DNA of 64,000 nucleotides. Source: Planobispora longispora. GTDB lineage: Bacteria > Actinomycetota > Actinomycetes > Streptosporangiales > Streptosporangiaceae. Positions 50,518 through 60,685 of this stretch are shown here, in pieces. Where the stretch lies: positions 62,001-126,000 of the forward strand of contig NZ_BOOH01000009.1 in the NCBI RefSeq assembly GCF_016863135.1. Direction: 5' to 3'. Both the position numbers and the translations under genes were made by a program. The notes beneath the pieces are model-generated. The model ran no database searches. It was not told where the DNA came from and saw nothing but the letters and a program-made list of their open reading frames with translations. Every line of letters begins with the position of its first letter. The stretch's first letter is position 1.

Positions 50518-50566
50518 ACCCTCTAGGGTGGGTTCGGCAGAAACGACACCGAGGGGCGGAGCTGGA

Positions 50567-51943
50567 GTGGGCGACCTCGCCAGGATCTTCAAGGCGTACG
50601 ACGTGCGCGGCGTCGTGCCGGACGAATTCGACGAGGCGACCGCGGAGGCGGTCGGAGCCGCCTTCGTCGAGGTGATCGGGGCGGGCAAGCTCGTGCTGGC
50701 CCACGACATGCGCTCCTCGTCCGAGCCGCTGGCCGCCGCGTTCGCCCGGGGGGCGACGGCGCGGGGCGCCGACGTGGTCCACGCGGGCCTGGGCTCCACC
50801 GACCTGCTCTACTACGCCAGCGGCAGCCTCGGGCTGCCCGGCGTGATGTTCACCGCCAGCCACAACCCGGCCCGCTACAACGGGATGAAGATGTGCCGCG
50901 CGGGCGCCGTCCCGATCGGCGGCGACACCGGGCTCACCGAGATCCGCGACCGGGCCGCCGAGATCCTGGCCTCGGGCGCCGCCGGCACGGGCGCTGTGAG
51001 CTCCGGCACGGCCGCCGGGGGATCGGTCGAGCGCCGGGACCTGCTCCGGGGCTACGCCGACCACCTGCGCGGCCTGGTCGACCTGTCCGGCATCCGGCCG
51101 CTGAAGGTCGTGGTGGACGCCGGCAACGGCATGGGCGGGCACACCGTCGGGGCCGTCTTCGCGGGGCTGCCCGTCGAGCTGGTCCCGCTCTACTTCGAGC
51201 TGGACGGCTCCTTCCCCAACCACGAGGCCAACCCGCTCGAGCCGGAGAACCTGCGCGACCTGCAGAAGGCCGTCGTCGAGACCGGCGCGGACATCGGCCT
51301 GGCCTTCGACGGCGACGCCGACCGCTGCTGGGTCGTGGACGAGCACGGCGCGTCGGTCTCCCCGTCCGCCGTCACCGCGCTGGTCGCGGCGCGGGAGCTG
51401 GTCAAGCACCCGGGCTCGGTGATCATCCACAATCTGATCACCTCGCGGAGCGTCCCCGAGATCGTCGCCGAGCGCGGCGGCACGCCGGTGAGAACCCGGG
51501 TGGGCCACTCCTTCATCAAGGCCGAGATGGCCAGGACCGGCGCCGTCTTCGGCGGCGAGCACTCCGCCCACTACTACTTCCGGGACTTCTGGTTCGCCGA
51601 CTCCGGCATGCTGGCCGCGCTGCACGTGCTGGCCGCGCTGGGCGAGCAGGACCGGCCGCTCTCGGAGGTGCTGGCCGAATACACCCGCTACGCCGCCTCC
51701 GGTGAGATCAACAGCACCGTCGCCGACCAGGCCGCCGCGGCGGCCCGGGTCCGGGAGGCCTTCGCCGCCCGCGACGGGGTCACCTTCGACGAGCTGGACG
51801 GTCTGACCGTGTCCGGCCCCGGATGGTGGTTCAATCTTCGTCCGTCCAACACCGAGCCGCTGCTCCGGCTGAACGCCGAGGCGGCCGACGAGAATCAGAT
51901 GGCGGCCGTCAGGGACGAGGTCCTGGCCGTCGTGAGGAGCTGA
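50567..51943 (+). CDS. manB: Phosphomannomutase/phosphoglucomutase
   Basis: Cytoplasmic alpha-D-phosphohexomutase (458 aa) that interconverts hexose-6-phosphate and hexose-1-phosphate, feeding GDP-mannose synthesis. All four family motifs are present: the phosphoserine loop TASHNP with Ser98, the metal loop DGDADR (248-253), the sugar loop GEHSAHYYF and the phosphate loop RPSNTEP. The start is GTG at 50567 with GGAG 5 bases upstream; an in-frame GTG-led extension to 50507 would overlap DUF3499. The Trm112-like and isomerase genes follow almost without gaps, so the four form an operon. Confidence 0.95.
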   Translation: MGDLARIFKAYDVRGVVPDEFDEATAEAVGAAFVEVIGAGKLVLAHDMRSSSEPLAAAFARGATARGADVVHAGLGSTDLLYYASGSLGLPGVMFTASHNPARYNGMKMCRAGAVPIGGDTGLTEIRDRAAEILASGAAGTGAVSSGTAAGGSVERRDLLRGYADHLRGLVDLSGIRPLKVVVDAGNGMGGHTVGAVFAGLPVELVPLYFELDGSFPNHEANPLEPENLRDLQKAVVETGADIGLAFDGDADRCWVVDEHGASVSPSAVTALVAARELVKHPGSVIIHNLITSRSVPEIVAERGGTPVRTRVGHSFIKAEMARTGAVFGGEHSAHYYFRDFWFADSGMLAALHVLAALGEQDRPLSEVLAEYTRYAASGEINSTVADQAAAAARVREAFAARDGVTFDELDGLTVSGPGWWFNLRPSNTEPLLRLNAEAADENQMAAVRDEVLAVVRS

Positions 51944-51947
51944 CCGA

Positions 51948-52121
51948 GTGAAGATCGACGACTGGCTGCTGGAGATCCTGGCCTGCCCCAGTTGCAAGTC
52001 CCCCCTGCGCGCCGAACCGGAGACGGACGAGCTGGCCTGCACCTCCACCGCCTGCGGGCTGGTCTATCCGGTCCGCGACGACATCCCGGTGCTGCTGGTG
52101 GACGAGGCACGGAAGCCGTGA
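51948..52121 (+). CDS. Trm112-like small zinc protein
   Basis: A 57-aa protein with two Cys pairs (Cys13, Cys16 in [11 protein letters not shown]; Cys31, Cys36 in ACTSTACG) that make a zinc ribbon, and the closing [15 protein letters not shown] typical of the family. Trm112 proteins activate methyltransferases, and bacterial versions are often encoded beside sugar-nucleotide genes. The start is GTG at 51948, 4 bases after the manB stop; its stop overlaps the start of the isomerase gene (GTGA). Confidence 0.88.
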   Translation: MKIDDWLLEILACPSCKSPLRAEPETDELACTSTACGLVYPVRDDIPVLLVDEARKP

Positions 52122-53224
52122 CCTGGGACGCCGACCGGCTCGACGACTCCGCCGGGCTGAGTGACGGCGATCCCGGCGGGATGTTGCGGGCGGTCGCGGG
52201 TTCGGCGGCGCAGATACGCACCTCCTACCGGGCCGCCCGCGAGGCGGGCGTGCCGTCGCTGGCCGAGGGCGGCCGTCCCCGGGCCATCGTGGTCGCGGGG
52301 ATGGGCGGCTCGGGCATCGCCGGAGAGGTCCTGGAGGCGGTGTGCGGCAACGGCGCGCCGCTGCCGATCGTGACGGTGCGCTCCTACCGGCTCCCGGGCT
52401 GGGTCGGGGTGGCCGACCTGGTCGTCGCCGTGTCCTGCTCGGGGACCACCGAGGAGACGATCGCGATGGCGACCGACGCGGTGCGCCGCGGGTGCCGCCT
52501 GCTGGCGGTGGGAGCCGCCGGCTCGCCGCTGGAGGAGGTCGCCCGGCAGGCGGGCGCGTCCTTCGTGCCCATCGCGACCAACGGGCAGCCGCGCGCCGGG
52601 ATGTGGGCGCTGTCGGTCCCGCTGATCGTGGCGGCCGCCGGCATGGGCCTGGTCGAGGCGGACGAGTCCGTGTTCGAGACGACGGCCGCGCGCCTGGAGG
52701 AGATCGCCCACCGCTGCCGCCCGGCGAGCGAGTCGTTCATCAACCCCGGCAAGTCGCTGGCCGCGGAGATGGCCGAGACGGTGCCGATGATCTGGGGGTC
52801 CTCCCGGCTGGCCGCGGTCGCGGCCTACCGCTGGGCCTGCCAGCTCAACGAGAACGCCAAATACCCGGCGATCTGGGGCGAGATCCCGGAGGCCAACCAC
52901 AACCAGGTGGTGACCTTCGACGGGCCGCTGGCCGAGCGGGACATCTTCGCCGACGAGGCGGGGCGGACGCTCCGGCTGTTCGTCCTGCGCGACCTGGAGG
53001 AGCACCCGCAGGCCGCCCGGCGGCGCGAGGTGTCGGTGCGGCTGGCGCAGGATCGGGGCGTGCCGGTCACCGAGATCACCGCGGAGGGGCTGCACCCGCT
53101 GGAGCGGCTGGCCACGCTGATCGGGGTGGGCGACTACGCGAGTACGTACCTCGCCCTCGGGTACGGCATCGATCCGACCCCGGTATCAGCGATCAATGAA
53201 CTCAAGGCCAGAATCTCCCAATAG
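52118..53224 (+). CDS. SIS-domain phosphoglucose/phosphomannose isomerase
   Basis: A 368-aa isomerase with two SIS domains, of the bifunctional PGI/PMI type (Rv3256c-like). [16 protein letters not shown] (about 58-73) and [14 protein letters not shown] (about 102-115) are the phosphosugar-binding loops, and [11 protein letters not shown] with its Glu and His (about 262-272) fits the catalytic base region. It should supply mannose-6-phosphate to the mutase encoded just before it. The start GTG at 52118 overlaps the Trm112 stop. The final [14 protein letters not shown] is the conserved family end. Confidence 0.88.
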   Translation: MTWDADRLDDSAGLSDGDPGGMLRAVAGSAAQIRTSYRAAREAGVPSLAEGGRPRAIVVAGMGGSGIAGEVLEAVCGNGAPLPIVTVRSYRLPGWVGVADLVVAVSCSGTTEETIAMATDAVRRGCRLLAVGAAGSPLEEVARQAGASFVPIATNGQPRAGMWALSVPLIVAAAGMGLVEADESVFETTAARLEEIAHRCRPASESFINPGKSLAAEMAETVPMIWGSSRLAAVAAYRWACQLNENAKYPAIWGEIPEANHNQVVTFDGPLAERDIFADEAGRTLRLFVLRDLEEHPQAARRREVSVRLAQDRGVPVTEITAEGLHPLERLATLIGVGDYASTYLALGYGIDPTPVSAINELKARISQ

Positions 53225-53268
53225 GATCCTGTCTTGATTTTTCCTGAATTGATGGAGTGGAGGCTGCC

Positions 53269-54207
53269 GTGAGCGCGAGCGGCGGTACAAAGGCGATCGT
53301 CGCGGCATTGGCCGCAAACCTGTCAATCGCCGCGGCGAAGTTCGTGGCCTTCGTCTTCACCGGTTCGTCGTCGATGCTCGCGGAGTCCATCCACTCCGTG
53401 GCCGACTCGGGCAACCAGGCGCTGCTGCTGCTCGGCGGCAAGCGGGCGGCCCGCGAGCGCACCCCCGAGCACCCCTTCGGCTACGGTCGCGAGCGCTACT
53501 TCTACGCCTTCGTGGTGGCGGTGGTGCTGTTCACCATCGGTGCGGTGTTCTCGCTGTACGAGGGCTGGCACAAGATCTCCCACCCGGAGAACATCAAGTC
53601 TCCGCAGTGGGCCTTCGGCGTGCTGATCTTCGCGATCATCGCCGAGACCATCTCCTTCCGCACCGCGATCAAGGAGTCGAACGCGGTCCGCGGCAACCAG
53701 TCCTGGATCGCGTTCATCCGGCGGTCGAAGTCCCCCGAGCTGCCGGTCATCGTCCTGGAGGACCTCGGCGCGCTGCTCGGCCTGATCTTCGCGCTGTTCG
53801 GCGTGACCATGGCCGTCGTCACCGAGAACGGTGTGTGGGACGGCGTCGGCACCCTGATGATCGGTGTCCTGCTCGCGGTCATCGCGGTCATCCTGGCGAT
53901 CGAGACCAAGTCGCTGCTCATCGGCGAGGGCGCCGGCCCCGAGGTCGAGAGGAAGATCTGCGACGCCCTGCAGGGCGCTCCCGAGATCACCCGGATCATC
54001 CACATGCGCACGCTGCACCTGGGCCCGGAGGAGATCCTGGTCGCCGCCAAGATCGCGGTGGAGCACGACGACACGGCCGCCGACATCGCCCGCGGCATCG
54101 ACGAGGCCGAGCGCCGCGTCCGCGAGGCCGTGCCGGAGGCCCGCGTCATCTACCTGGAGCCCGACCTGTACCGGACCGGCGCCACCGCCGGCTCCGGCCC
54201 CGCCTGA
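53269..54207 (+). CDS. Cation diffusion facilitator transporter
   Basis: A 312-aa efflux transporter for Zn2+ or a similar divalent metal, with about six membrane helices (about 8-210) and a soluble C-terminal domain (about 225-300). The metal site in helix 2 shows AESIHSVADSGNQ with the H-x3-D pair. The second half-site in helix 5 is VLEDLGALLGL, where E-D replaces the H-x3-D common in YiiP, as in the SLC30A9-like subgroup. The start GTG at 53269 is chosen for GGAGG 5 bases upstream; a GTG four codons earlier is possible. It follows the isomerase gene by 44 bases. Confidence 0.88.
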   Translation: MSASGGTKAIVAALAANLSIAAAKFVAFVFTGSSSMLAESIHSVADSGNQALLLLGGKRAARERTPEHPFGYGRERYFYAFVVAVVLFTIGAVFSLYEGWHKISHPENIKSPQWAFGVLIFAIIAETISFRTAIKESNAVRGNQSWIAFIRRSKSPELPVIVLEDLGALLGLIFALFGVTMAVVTENGVWDGVGTLMIGVLLAVIAVILAIETKSLLIGEGAGPEVERKICDALQGAPEITRIIHMRTLHLGPEEILVAAKIAVEHDDTAADIARGIDEAERRVREAVPEARVIYLEPDLYRTGATAGSGPA

Positions 54208-54226
54208 CCTCCGGATCCTTCCGGCC

Positions 54227-54260
54227 GGACGCCGTACCGCCCGCGGGTGGTACGGCGTCC
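54227..54260. terminator. Bidirectional terminator, 12-bp perfect stem
   Basis: GGACGCCGTACC and GGTACGGCGTCC around a 10-base loop, itself partly palindromic, between the convergent transporter and response-regulator genes. Confidence 0.7.
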
Positions 54261-54282
54261 GCCGTCGAGGGGCCGCGCCGGT

Positions 54283-55020
54283 TCAGGAACGCGGCAGGAC
54301 GAGGCCCGTCTCGTAGGCGTGGATCACCGCCTGGGTGCGGTCGCGCAGGCCGAGCTTGGCCAGCAGCCGGGCGACGTGGGTCTTCACCGTGTGCTCGGTG
54401 ACCACCAGCGCGGCGGCGATCTCGGCGTTGGACAGGCCCTGGGCGATCAGGCGGAGGACCTCGCTCTCACGCGGGGTCAGGGGGTCGCCGTCCGCCCGGG
54501 GCCGCCGCCGCTGCCGGGCGAACTCCGAGATCAGCCGCCGGGTGATCCTCGGGGCGAGCAGCGCGTCGCCCCGGGCCACCGTGCGGACCGCCTCGGCCAG
54601 GTCGTTCGCCCGGACGTCCTTGAGCAGGAACCCGCTCGCCCCCGCGGTGAGCGCGTCATACACGTAGTCGTCCAGGTCGAACGTAGTGATCATGATGATC
54701 CTGGTCGCCTCGGTCTCCAGGATCCTGCGGGCCGCCTCGATCCCGCCCATCTCCGGCATCCGGATGTCCAGCAGGGCGACGTCCGGACGGGTGTCCCGGG
54801 CCAGCAGCACGGCCTGCGCGCCGTCCGGGGCGGTGCCCACCACGGTGATGTCGGGCTGGGCGTCGAGCACCGCCGCGAACCCGCGCAGCACGATCGGCTG
54901 ATCGTCGGCGACGAGCACGCGGATCGGCCCGGCCGGAGCCCCGGGCCCCGCGTCCGAGCTCATCCCGGAGGCCGGGCGGCCGGCGGCGGATCCGGCCGGA
55001 GAACGGTCGGCGGCGGTCAT
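54283..55020 (-). CDS. NarL/LuxR-family response regulator
   Basis: A 245-aa two-component regulator. The receiver domain (about 33-150) has the acidic pair VADDQ, the phospho-acceptor Asp85 in LLDIRMPE, and the Lys in FLLKDVRA. The LuxR-type helix-turn-helix (about 178-240; LTPRESEVLRLIAQGLSN, then TEHTVKTHVARLLAKL) binds DNA. The ATG at 55020 overlaps the kinase stop (ATGA); a second ATG at 54963, after a Pro/Ala-rich stretch, may be the true start since homologues lack this extension. Confidence 0.93.
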   Translation of the reverse strand: MTAADRSPAGSAAGRPASGMSSDAGPGAPAGPIRVLVADDQPIVLRGFAAVLDAQPDITVVGTAPDGAQAVLLARDTRPDVALLDIRMPEMGGIEAARRILETEATRIIMITTFDLDDYVYDALTAGASGFLLKDVRANDLAEAVRTVARGDALLAPRITRRLISEFARQRRRPRADGDPLTPRESEVLRLIAQGLSNAEIAAALVVTEHTVKTHVARLLAKLGLRDRTQAVIHAYETGLVLPRS

Positions 55021-56198
55021 TCCAGGGGGAGTCCCGTCTGGATCAGGAAGCCGCCGTTCGGGCCCGCTCCGGCGGTGAACCAGCCGCCGAGGGCGAGCGC
55101 CCGCTCGCGCATCCCGACCAGCCCGTGCCCGCCGTCGGTCTCCCCGGCCTTCTCGGAGGGGCCGGGGCCGTTGTCGGCGATGCGCAGGACCAGCAGGCCG
55201 GGGCGGTAGACCAGCTCGATGGAGACGCGGGCCCCGGGCGCGTGGACGCGGGCGTTGGTCAGCGCCTCCTGGACGATCCGGTAGGCCGAGACGTCCACGG
55301 CCTGCGGCACCTCGACCTGCTCGCCGACCACGTCCAGGTCGACCTCGCCGTCGTGCTGCCCGATCAGCTCGGGCAGCCGCGCCAGCCCCGGTTGCGGCGC
55401 GGTCTCCGGGGCGGAGGGGATGTCGGCGCGGAGCACGCCGAGCAGGCGGCGCATCTCGGTGAGGGTGCCGCGGGCGCTCGCCGCGATCTCGGCGAACTCC
55501 TGCTTCGCCCGCTCGTCGAGGTCGGGGATGGTGTAGGGCGCGGTCTCGGCCTGGACGGCGACCATCGAGATCGAGTGGGCCACGATGTCGTGCATCTCCC
55601 GGGCGATCCTCGCCCGCTCGGCCATCGCCGCCTGCTCGCGCAGGGTCTCCAGGTTGTCCGCCCGCACCTCCTTGATCTCCGTACGGCTCCGCCGCACGTC
55701 CGCCACGAGCGCCGTCGCCAGGGTCACGCTCAGCAGGACGATCACCATGAAGCCCAGGTCCCGCAGGGACGAATACGAAGCCGAGGAGAAGAACACGAAA
55801 ACCGCGACGGCGCCGAGGAGGAGCACGCCGACGCCCGCCGTCAGGGCCCAGGCGGCCCCGCGGCCGATCCGGCGCAGGATCGTGTAGAAGGAGAGAACAC
55901 CCGCGATCACGACGGCGACGGGAGGCTCGCGCACGCCCGTCAGCACCAGCCCGGCGGCCCCGATGAGGGTCAGCGTGACGGCCAGCCACGGCTGGGGGCG
56001 GCGGATCGCCAGCGGGGCCGTGGCCAGCAGGGCGGGCAGCGTGGCCAGGGACGAGTGGTCCGCCGCGACCTCCAGGAACGCGGTCATCGCGAGGGCGGCG
56101 GCCACGACGAGGTCGGTGAGCGGTGACGAGACGACGCGCCCGATGTCGAAGGCGGCCACCTGCTCTTCGGCCCGGCTCAGCTTGGTGGTGACGTTCAT
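55017..56198 (-). CDS. HisKA_3-type sensor histidine kinase
   Basis: A 393-aa membrane sensor kinase, partner of the response regulator below it. Five or six hydrophobic segments (about 26-165) with little extracytoplasmic sequence form the sensor. The phospho-acceptor is His203 in AREMHDIVAHSISM, followed by HATPase motifs (EALTNARVHAPGA, ADNGPGP, HGLVGMRERA). The start at 56198 is supported by AGGAGG 9 bases upstream. Kinases with a purely membrane-embedded sensor often respond to envelope stress; that is inference here. Confidence 0.92.
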   Translation of the reverse strand: MNVTTKLSRAEEQVAAFDIGRVVSSPLTDLVVAAALAMTAFLEVAADHSSLATLPALLATAPLAIRRPQPWLAVTLTLIGAAGLVLTGVREPPVAVVIAGVLSFYTILRRIGRGAAWALTAGVGVLLLGAVAVFVFFSSASYSSLRDLGFMVIVLLSVTLATALVADVRRSRTEIKEVRADNLETLREQAAMAERARIAREMHDIVAHSISMVAVQAETAPYTIPDLDERAKQEFAEIAASARGTLTEMRRLLGVLRADIPSAPETAPQPGLARLPELIGQHDGEVDLDVVGEQVEVPQAVDVSAYRIVQEALTNARVHAPGARVSIELVYRPGLLVLRIADNGPGPSEKAGETDGGHGLVGMRERALALGGWFTAGAGPNGGFLIQTGLPLE

Positions 56199-56239
56199 GG
56201 GATGAATCCTCCTGATTCCCCCGGAGGCTGTCGTCACTC

Positions 56240-56644
56240 CTAGGAGCGATCTGGCAGGCGGCGGTCCACGTGGCCGGCGGGCTCGGCGCCGTAGCCGGGC
56301 CGGACGGGGCCGGTGCGGCCCTGGAGCAGGCGCAGGGCCTTCTCCTTCTCGAAGTCCAGGGCGCGGCGCGGAGCCTGCAGGCGGCCGATCCGCAGGCCCA
56401 GATCCCGTACGGCCTGCGCGACGGCGGGCTCGCTCAGCACGCGCAGGGCGAAGGCCAGCTCACCGGGGGAGATGTCGAAGCGCCGCTCCAGCTCCACGCC
56501 CTGGGCCACGGCGGACAGCTCCTCGGAGCCGAACCGGCGGTGCGCCCCCTGCTCCCGGACCGGGGGGAGCAGGCCCAGCGACTCGCGGTAGCGCAGCATC
56601 CTGGGGGACATGCCCAGCCGCTTCGCGGCCTCGGTGATTCGCAT
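56240..56644 (-). CDS. MerR-family transcriptional regulator
   Basis: A 134-aa regulator with an N-terminal winged helix (about 1-70; MRITEAAKRLGMSPRMLRYRE and ESLGLLPPVREQGAHRRF) and a short coiled helix, ending in a disordered Arg/Pro-rich tail. It lacks the Cys residues of metal sensors. The message is probably leaderless: TAGAAT lies 7 bases before the ATG within an inverted repeat, the probable operator. It is divergent from the adenosylhomocysteinase gene and may influence it. Confidence 0.88.
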   Translation of the reverse strand: MRITEAAKRLGMSPRMLRYRESLGLLPPVREQGAHRRFGSEELSAVAQGVELERRFDISPGELAFALRVLSEPAVAQAVRDLGLRIGRLQAPRRALDFEKEKALRLLQGRTGPVRPGYGAEPAGHVDRRLPDRS

Positions 56645-56645
56645 T

Positions 56646-56663
56646 CTGACAATTCTATGTCAG
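56646..56663. promoter_or_regulatory. Inverted repeat CTGACA-6-TGTCAG at the MerR promoter
   Basis: Two 6-bp arms flank ATTCTA, which is TAGAAT (a -10 box) on the minus strand at 56657-56652. The position next to the MerR start codon points to autoregulation. Confidence 0.6.
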
Positions 56664-56740
56664 TTTAGGCACGGGAAAAGTGCGTCCGGTGGTCCAGCGA
56701 GTTTAGACTCGCATGCGTCGACTTCCGGGTAGAGGGGTAA

Positions 56741-58174
<1,434 letters not shown>

Positions 58175-58212
58175 GCCGTCAGGCCGTAGCCGACACGAGA
58201 CCGAATGCGCCG

Positions 58213-58239
58213 GGGCCCTCGCAGACCTTGCGGGGGCCC
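58213..58239 (+). terminator. Hairpin after ahcY
   Basis: GGGCCCTCGCA, a 5-base loop and TGCGGGGGCCC form an 11-bp stem with one wobble pair; no T-run. It would separate the two hydrolase genes. Confidence 0.55.
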
Positions 58240-58367
58240 TCGGCCCATCCGAGGCGCGCGGGGCCCCACGGCCCTTCCCGGGCCGTTGCGGACCGCCGTC
58301 CCGGCCCACGGGTCCACCGGGACGGCGCAGGGCTCACAGGGCCGTCGAGGGCTGTCAGGGGGAAGAC

Positions 58368-59609
58368 GTGGACAACGCGCTGAGGGAGGCCGGGGAGCGC
58401 CGGATCGACTGGGCGACGCGGGCGATGCCGGTGCTCACCGCGATCGGGGCGCGGTTCGCGGCCGACCGGCCGCTGGAGGGCCTGCGGATCGCCGCGTGCC
58501 TGCACGTGACCGCGGAGACCGCGGTGCTGATGGGCGCCCTGCGGGCCGGGGGCGCGGAGATCGCGCTGGCGGCCTCGAACCCCCTGTCCACCCAGGACGA
58601 CGTCGCCGAGGCGCTGGGTGAGTACGGGATCGCCGTCCACGCCCGGGCGGGGGTCGACCGGGACACCTACTACCGGCACATCCACCGGGCGCTCGACATC
58701 GCCCCGGAGATCGTCCTGGACGACGGCTGCGACCTGGTGAACATCCTGCACACCGAGCGGACCGAGCTGCTCGACGGGGTCGCCGGGGGATGCGAGGAGA
58801 CCACGACCGGCATCATCAGGCTCCGGCAGATGGCCGCGGAGAAGGCGCTGCGGTTCCCGATGGTCGCGGTCAACGACACCCGCACCAAGCGGATGTTCGA
58901 CAACCGGTACGGCACCGGCCAGTCCACCCTCGACGGCATCATGCGCGCCACGAACACCCTGCTGGCGGGCAAGACCGTGGTGGTCGCCGGGTTCGGCTAC
59001 TGCGGCCGGGGCGTGGCCGAGCGGGCCAGGGGGCTGGGCGCCCGGGTGGTGGTCACCGAGATCGACCCGGTCAAGGCCCTGGACGCCTCGCTGCAGGGGT
59101 ACGAGGTGCGGCCGATGGCCGGGGCCGCGCCCGTGGGGGACGTGTTCGTCACGGTCACCGGGAACCGGGACGTGATCAGGGGCGAGCACCTGGCCGCGAT
59201 GAAGGACGGCGCGATCCTGGCCAACGCGGGCCACTTCGACGTCGAGATCGACGTGCGCGCCCTGGAGGAGCTGGCGCAGGCCGTCCACCACGGGGTGCGC
59301 CCGAACACCGACGAGTACGTCCTGGCCGACGGCCGCAGGCTCCTGCTGCTGGCCGAGGGGCGCCTGGTCAACCTGACGGCGGCGGAGGGGCATCCGGCCG
59401 CGGTCATGGACATGTCCTTCTCCGCGCAGGCGCTCGCGGTGGCGTGGCTGGCCCGGGAGCGCCCGCGGCTGGAGGCCGGGGTCTACGACGTCCCCGAGGA
59501 GGTGGACGTGGAGGTGGCGCGCCTGAAGCTGGCGGCGACCGGGATCGAGGTGGACGAGCTGACCGGCGAGCAGGAGCGGTATCTCCACTCCTGGCGGGCC
59601 GGATCCTAG
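58368..59609 (+). CDS. Short-type adenosylhomocysteinase family protein
   Basis: A 413-aa homologue of the preceding enzyme, lacking its insertion and its KPDHYRY C-terminus; it ends in EQERYLHSWRAGS as do the enzymes of Thermotoga and archaea. The NAD loop reads VAGFGYCGRGVAERARGLGA (about 205-224) and the ANAGHFDVEID motif is kept, as are CEETTTGIIRL and VNDTRTKRMFDNRYGTGQS. Some archaeal relatives hydrolyse S-inosylhomocysteine. This enzyme may therefore act on a different nucleoside thioether or in another methyl cycle. GTG at 58368 is the start; a purine-rich CAGGGGGAAGAC precedes it. Confidence 0.9.
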   Translation: MDNALREAGERRIDWATRAMPVLTAIGARFAADRPLEGLRIAACLHVTAETAVLMGALRAGGAEIALAASNPLSTQDDVAEALGEYGIAVHARAGVDRDTYYRHIHRALDIAPEIVLDDGCDLVNILHTERTELLDGVAGGCEETTTGIIRLRQMAAEKALRFPMVAVNDTRTKRMFDNRYGTGQSTLDGIMRATNTLLAGKTVVVAGFGYCGRGVAERARGLGARVVVTEIDPVKALDASLQGYEVRPMAGAAPVGDVFVTVTGNRDVIRGEHLAAMKDGAILANAGHFDVEIDVRALEELAQAVHHGVRPNTDEYVLADGRRLLLLAEGRLVNLTAAEGHPAAVMDMSFSAQALAVAWLARERPRLEAGVYDVPEEVDVEVARLKLAATGIEVDELTGEQERYLHSWRAGS

Positions 59610-59729
59610 GATCCGCCTCCCGGCTGGGACCCGGCCCCGCCCGGCCGAGGCTCGGCCTCCGGCGAGGACCCGGCCCGGGTCTGGGCCCGGTCTCCGGTCA
59701 GGACCCGGTCCCGGCCGCCCGCACGGGGC

Positions 59730-60374
59730 CTACGACGCTCCCTGGATCTTGAGCATGCGGCGGATCTCGGCGGCCTGCGTGGAGCTGACGTCGTTCGCGA
59801 GCTCCCAGATCTTGATGTCCGACCCGCCGCCGATGACCTGCTGGGACATCGTGATCGCCCCCTGGTGGTGGGCGATCATCAGCTGGAGGAAGAGCCGGTC
59901 GAAGTCCTCGCCCGAGGCGGACTTCAGGGCCTCCATCTGCTCGGGGGAGGCCATCCCGGGCATGCTCCCGTGCCCGACGTGGTGGCCGGGAACCCGCTGT
60001 CCCTGCTGCTGCAGCCAGGAGGTCATGAACTGGATCTCCGGCGCCTGGGCGTCCTTGATGCGCGAGGCGAGACCCTTCAGCTCCGCCGACCCGGCGCGGG
60101 AGGGGGCCAGCAGCGCCATGTCCAGGGCCTGCCGGTGATGGACGATCATGTCCTGGACGTACTTCACGTCCACGGCGTTGACGACCTGGGCGGGCACGAG
60201 CGTGGCGGCCTCCTCGGGGGCGGCCGTCCGGGCGGGCTCGCCGGGCCTGCCGGGGACGAGGATCGGCGCGGTCGACCCGGCGGCGGGCCGCCGCTCGGGC
60301 TCGGCGGTGCAGGCGGACAGGGACACGACGAGCGAGAGGGTGGCGATGGCCACGGGGATGAGCGCCGCGCGCAC
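59730..60374 (-). CDS. DUF305 lipoprotein
   Basis: A 214-aa exported protein with a signal peptide and lipobox LSAC (Cys at about 22). Two DUF305 repeats of paired-His motifs follow: YVQDMIVHHRQALDMA (about 72-87) and LFLQLMIAHHQGAITMSQ (about 166-183). The His/Met-rich linker between them (HHVGHGSMPGM) suggests copper or another metal as the ligand. Proteins of this family are ferritin-like four-helix bundles. It is convergent with the short hydrolase gene. Confidence 0.88.
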   Translation of the reverse strand: MRAALIPVAIATLSLVVSLSACTAEPERRPAAGSTAPILVPGRPGEPARTAAPEEAATLVPAQVVNAVDVKYVQDMIVHHRQALDMALLAPSRAGSAELKGLASRIKDAQAPEIQFMTSWLQQQGQRVPGHHVGHGSMPGMASPEQMEALKSASGEDFDRLFLQLMIAHHQGAITMSQQVIGGGSDIKIWELANDVSSTQAAEIRRMLKIQGAS

Positions 60375-60685
60375 CCGGCCTCCTTCGGGGTGGGGTCCGT
60401 GCCCTGCAACCTAACCCCAGAGGATCCGGCGGGTAAAGACGGGCGGTCCAGAAGGTTCCCGCGGCGGGGCGCCGACGGCGGACGCGGGCTCTGCCAGGGC
60501 TTCCCACGCCGCTCGGAGATCATCGTGTCGCGCGGCCGTAAACCGTATAACTGTCAACTGCCAGGGTAAAGGTGTCAAAGTAGATGTTTCTCCTTACAGG
60601 GTGATGTCTGGTTCTTCTGACGGGTGAGGCTGACAATTTGGGTCGTTTCTGCGCGCTTTTTCTCCTTTCTCCCAGGAGGCCCCGA
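60375..60685. promoter_or_regulatory. Divergent promoter region between the DUF305 lipoprotein and LVIVD-propeller genes
   Basis: The 311-base gap has no supported gene. Its right part is AT-richer than the surroundings and has a direct repeat of TGTCAA (60552-60557 and 60573-60578, 21 bases apart), followed by TACAGG (60595-60600). A pyrimidine-rich leader ends in AGGAGG (60674-60679), 6 bases before GTG 60686. Confidence 0.4.

Noticed and set aside
50507-50566. Upstream-extended start of the phosphomannomutase
   Set aside because: The extension overlaps DUF3499 and adds 20 residues not expected in the family; GTG at 50567 has a ribosome-binding site and begins just before the conserved FKAYDVRG.
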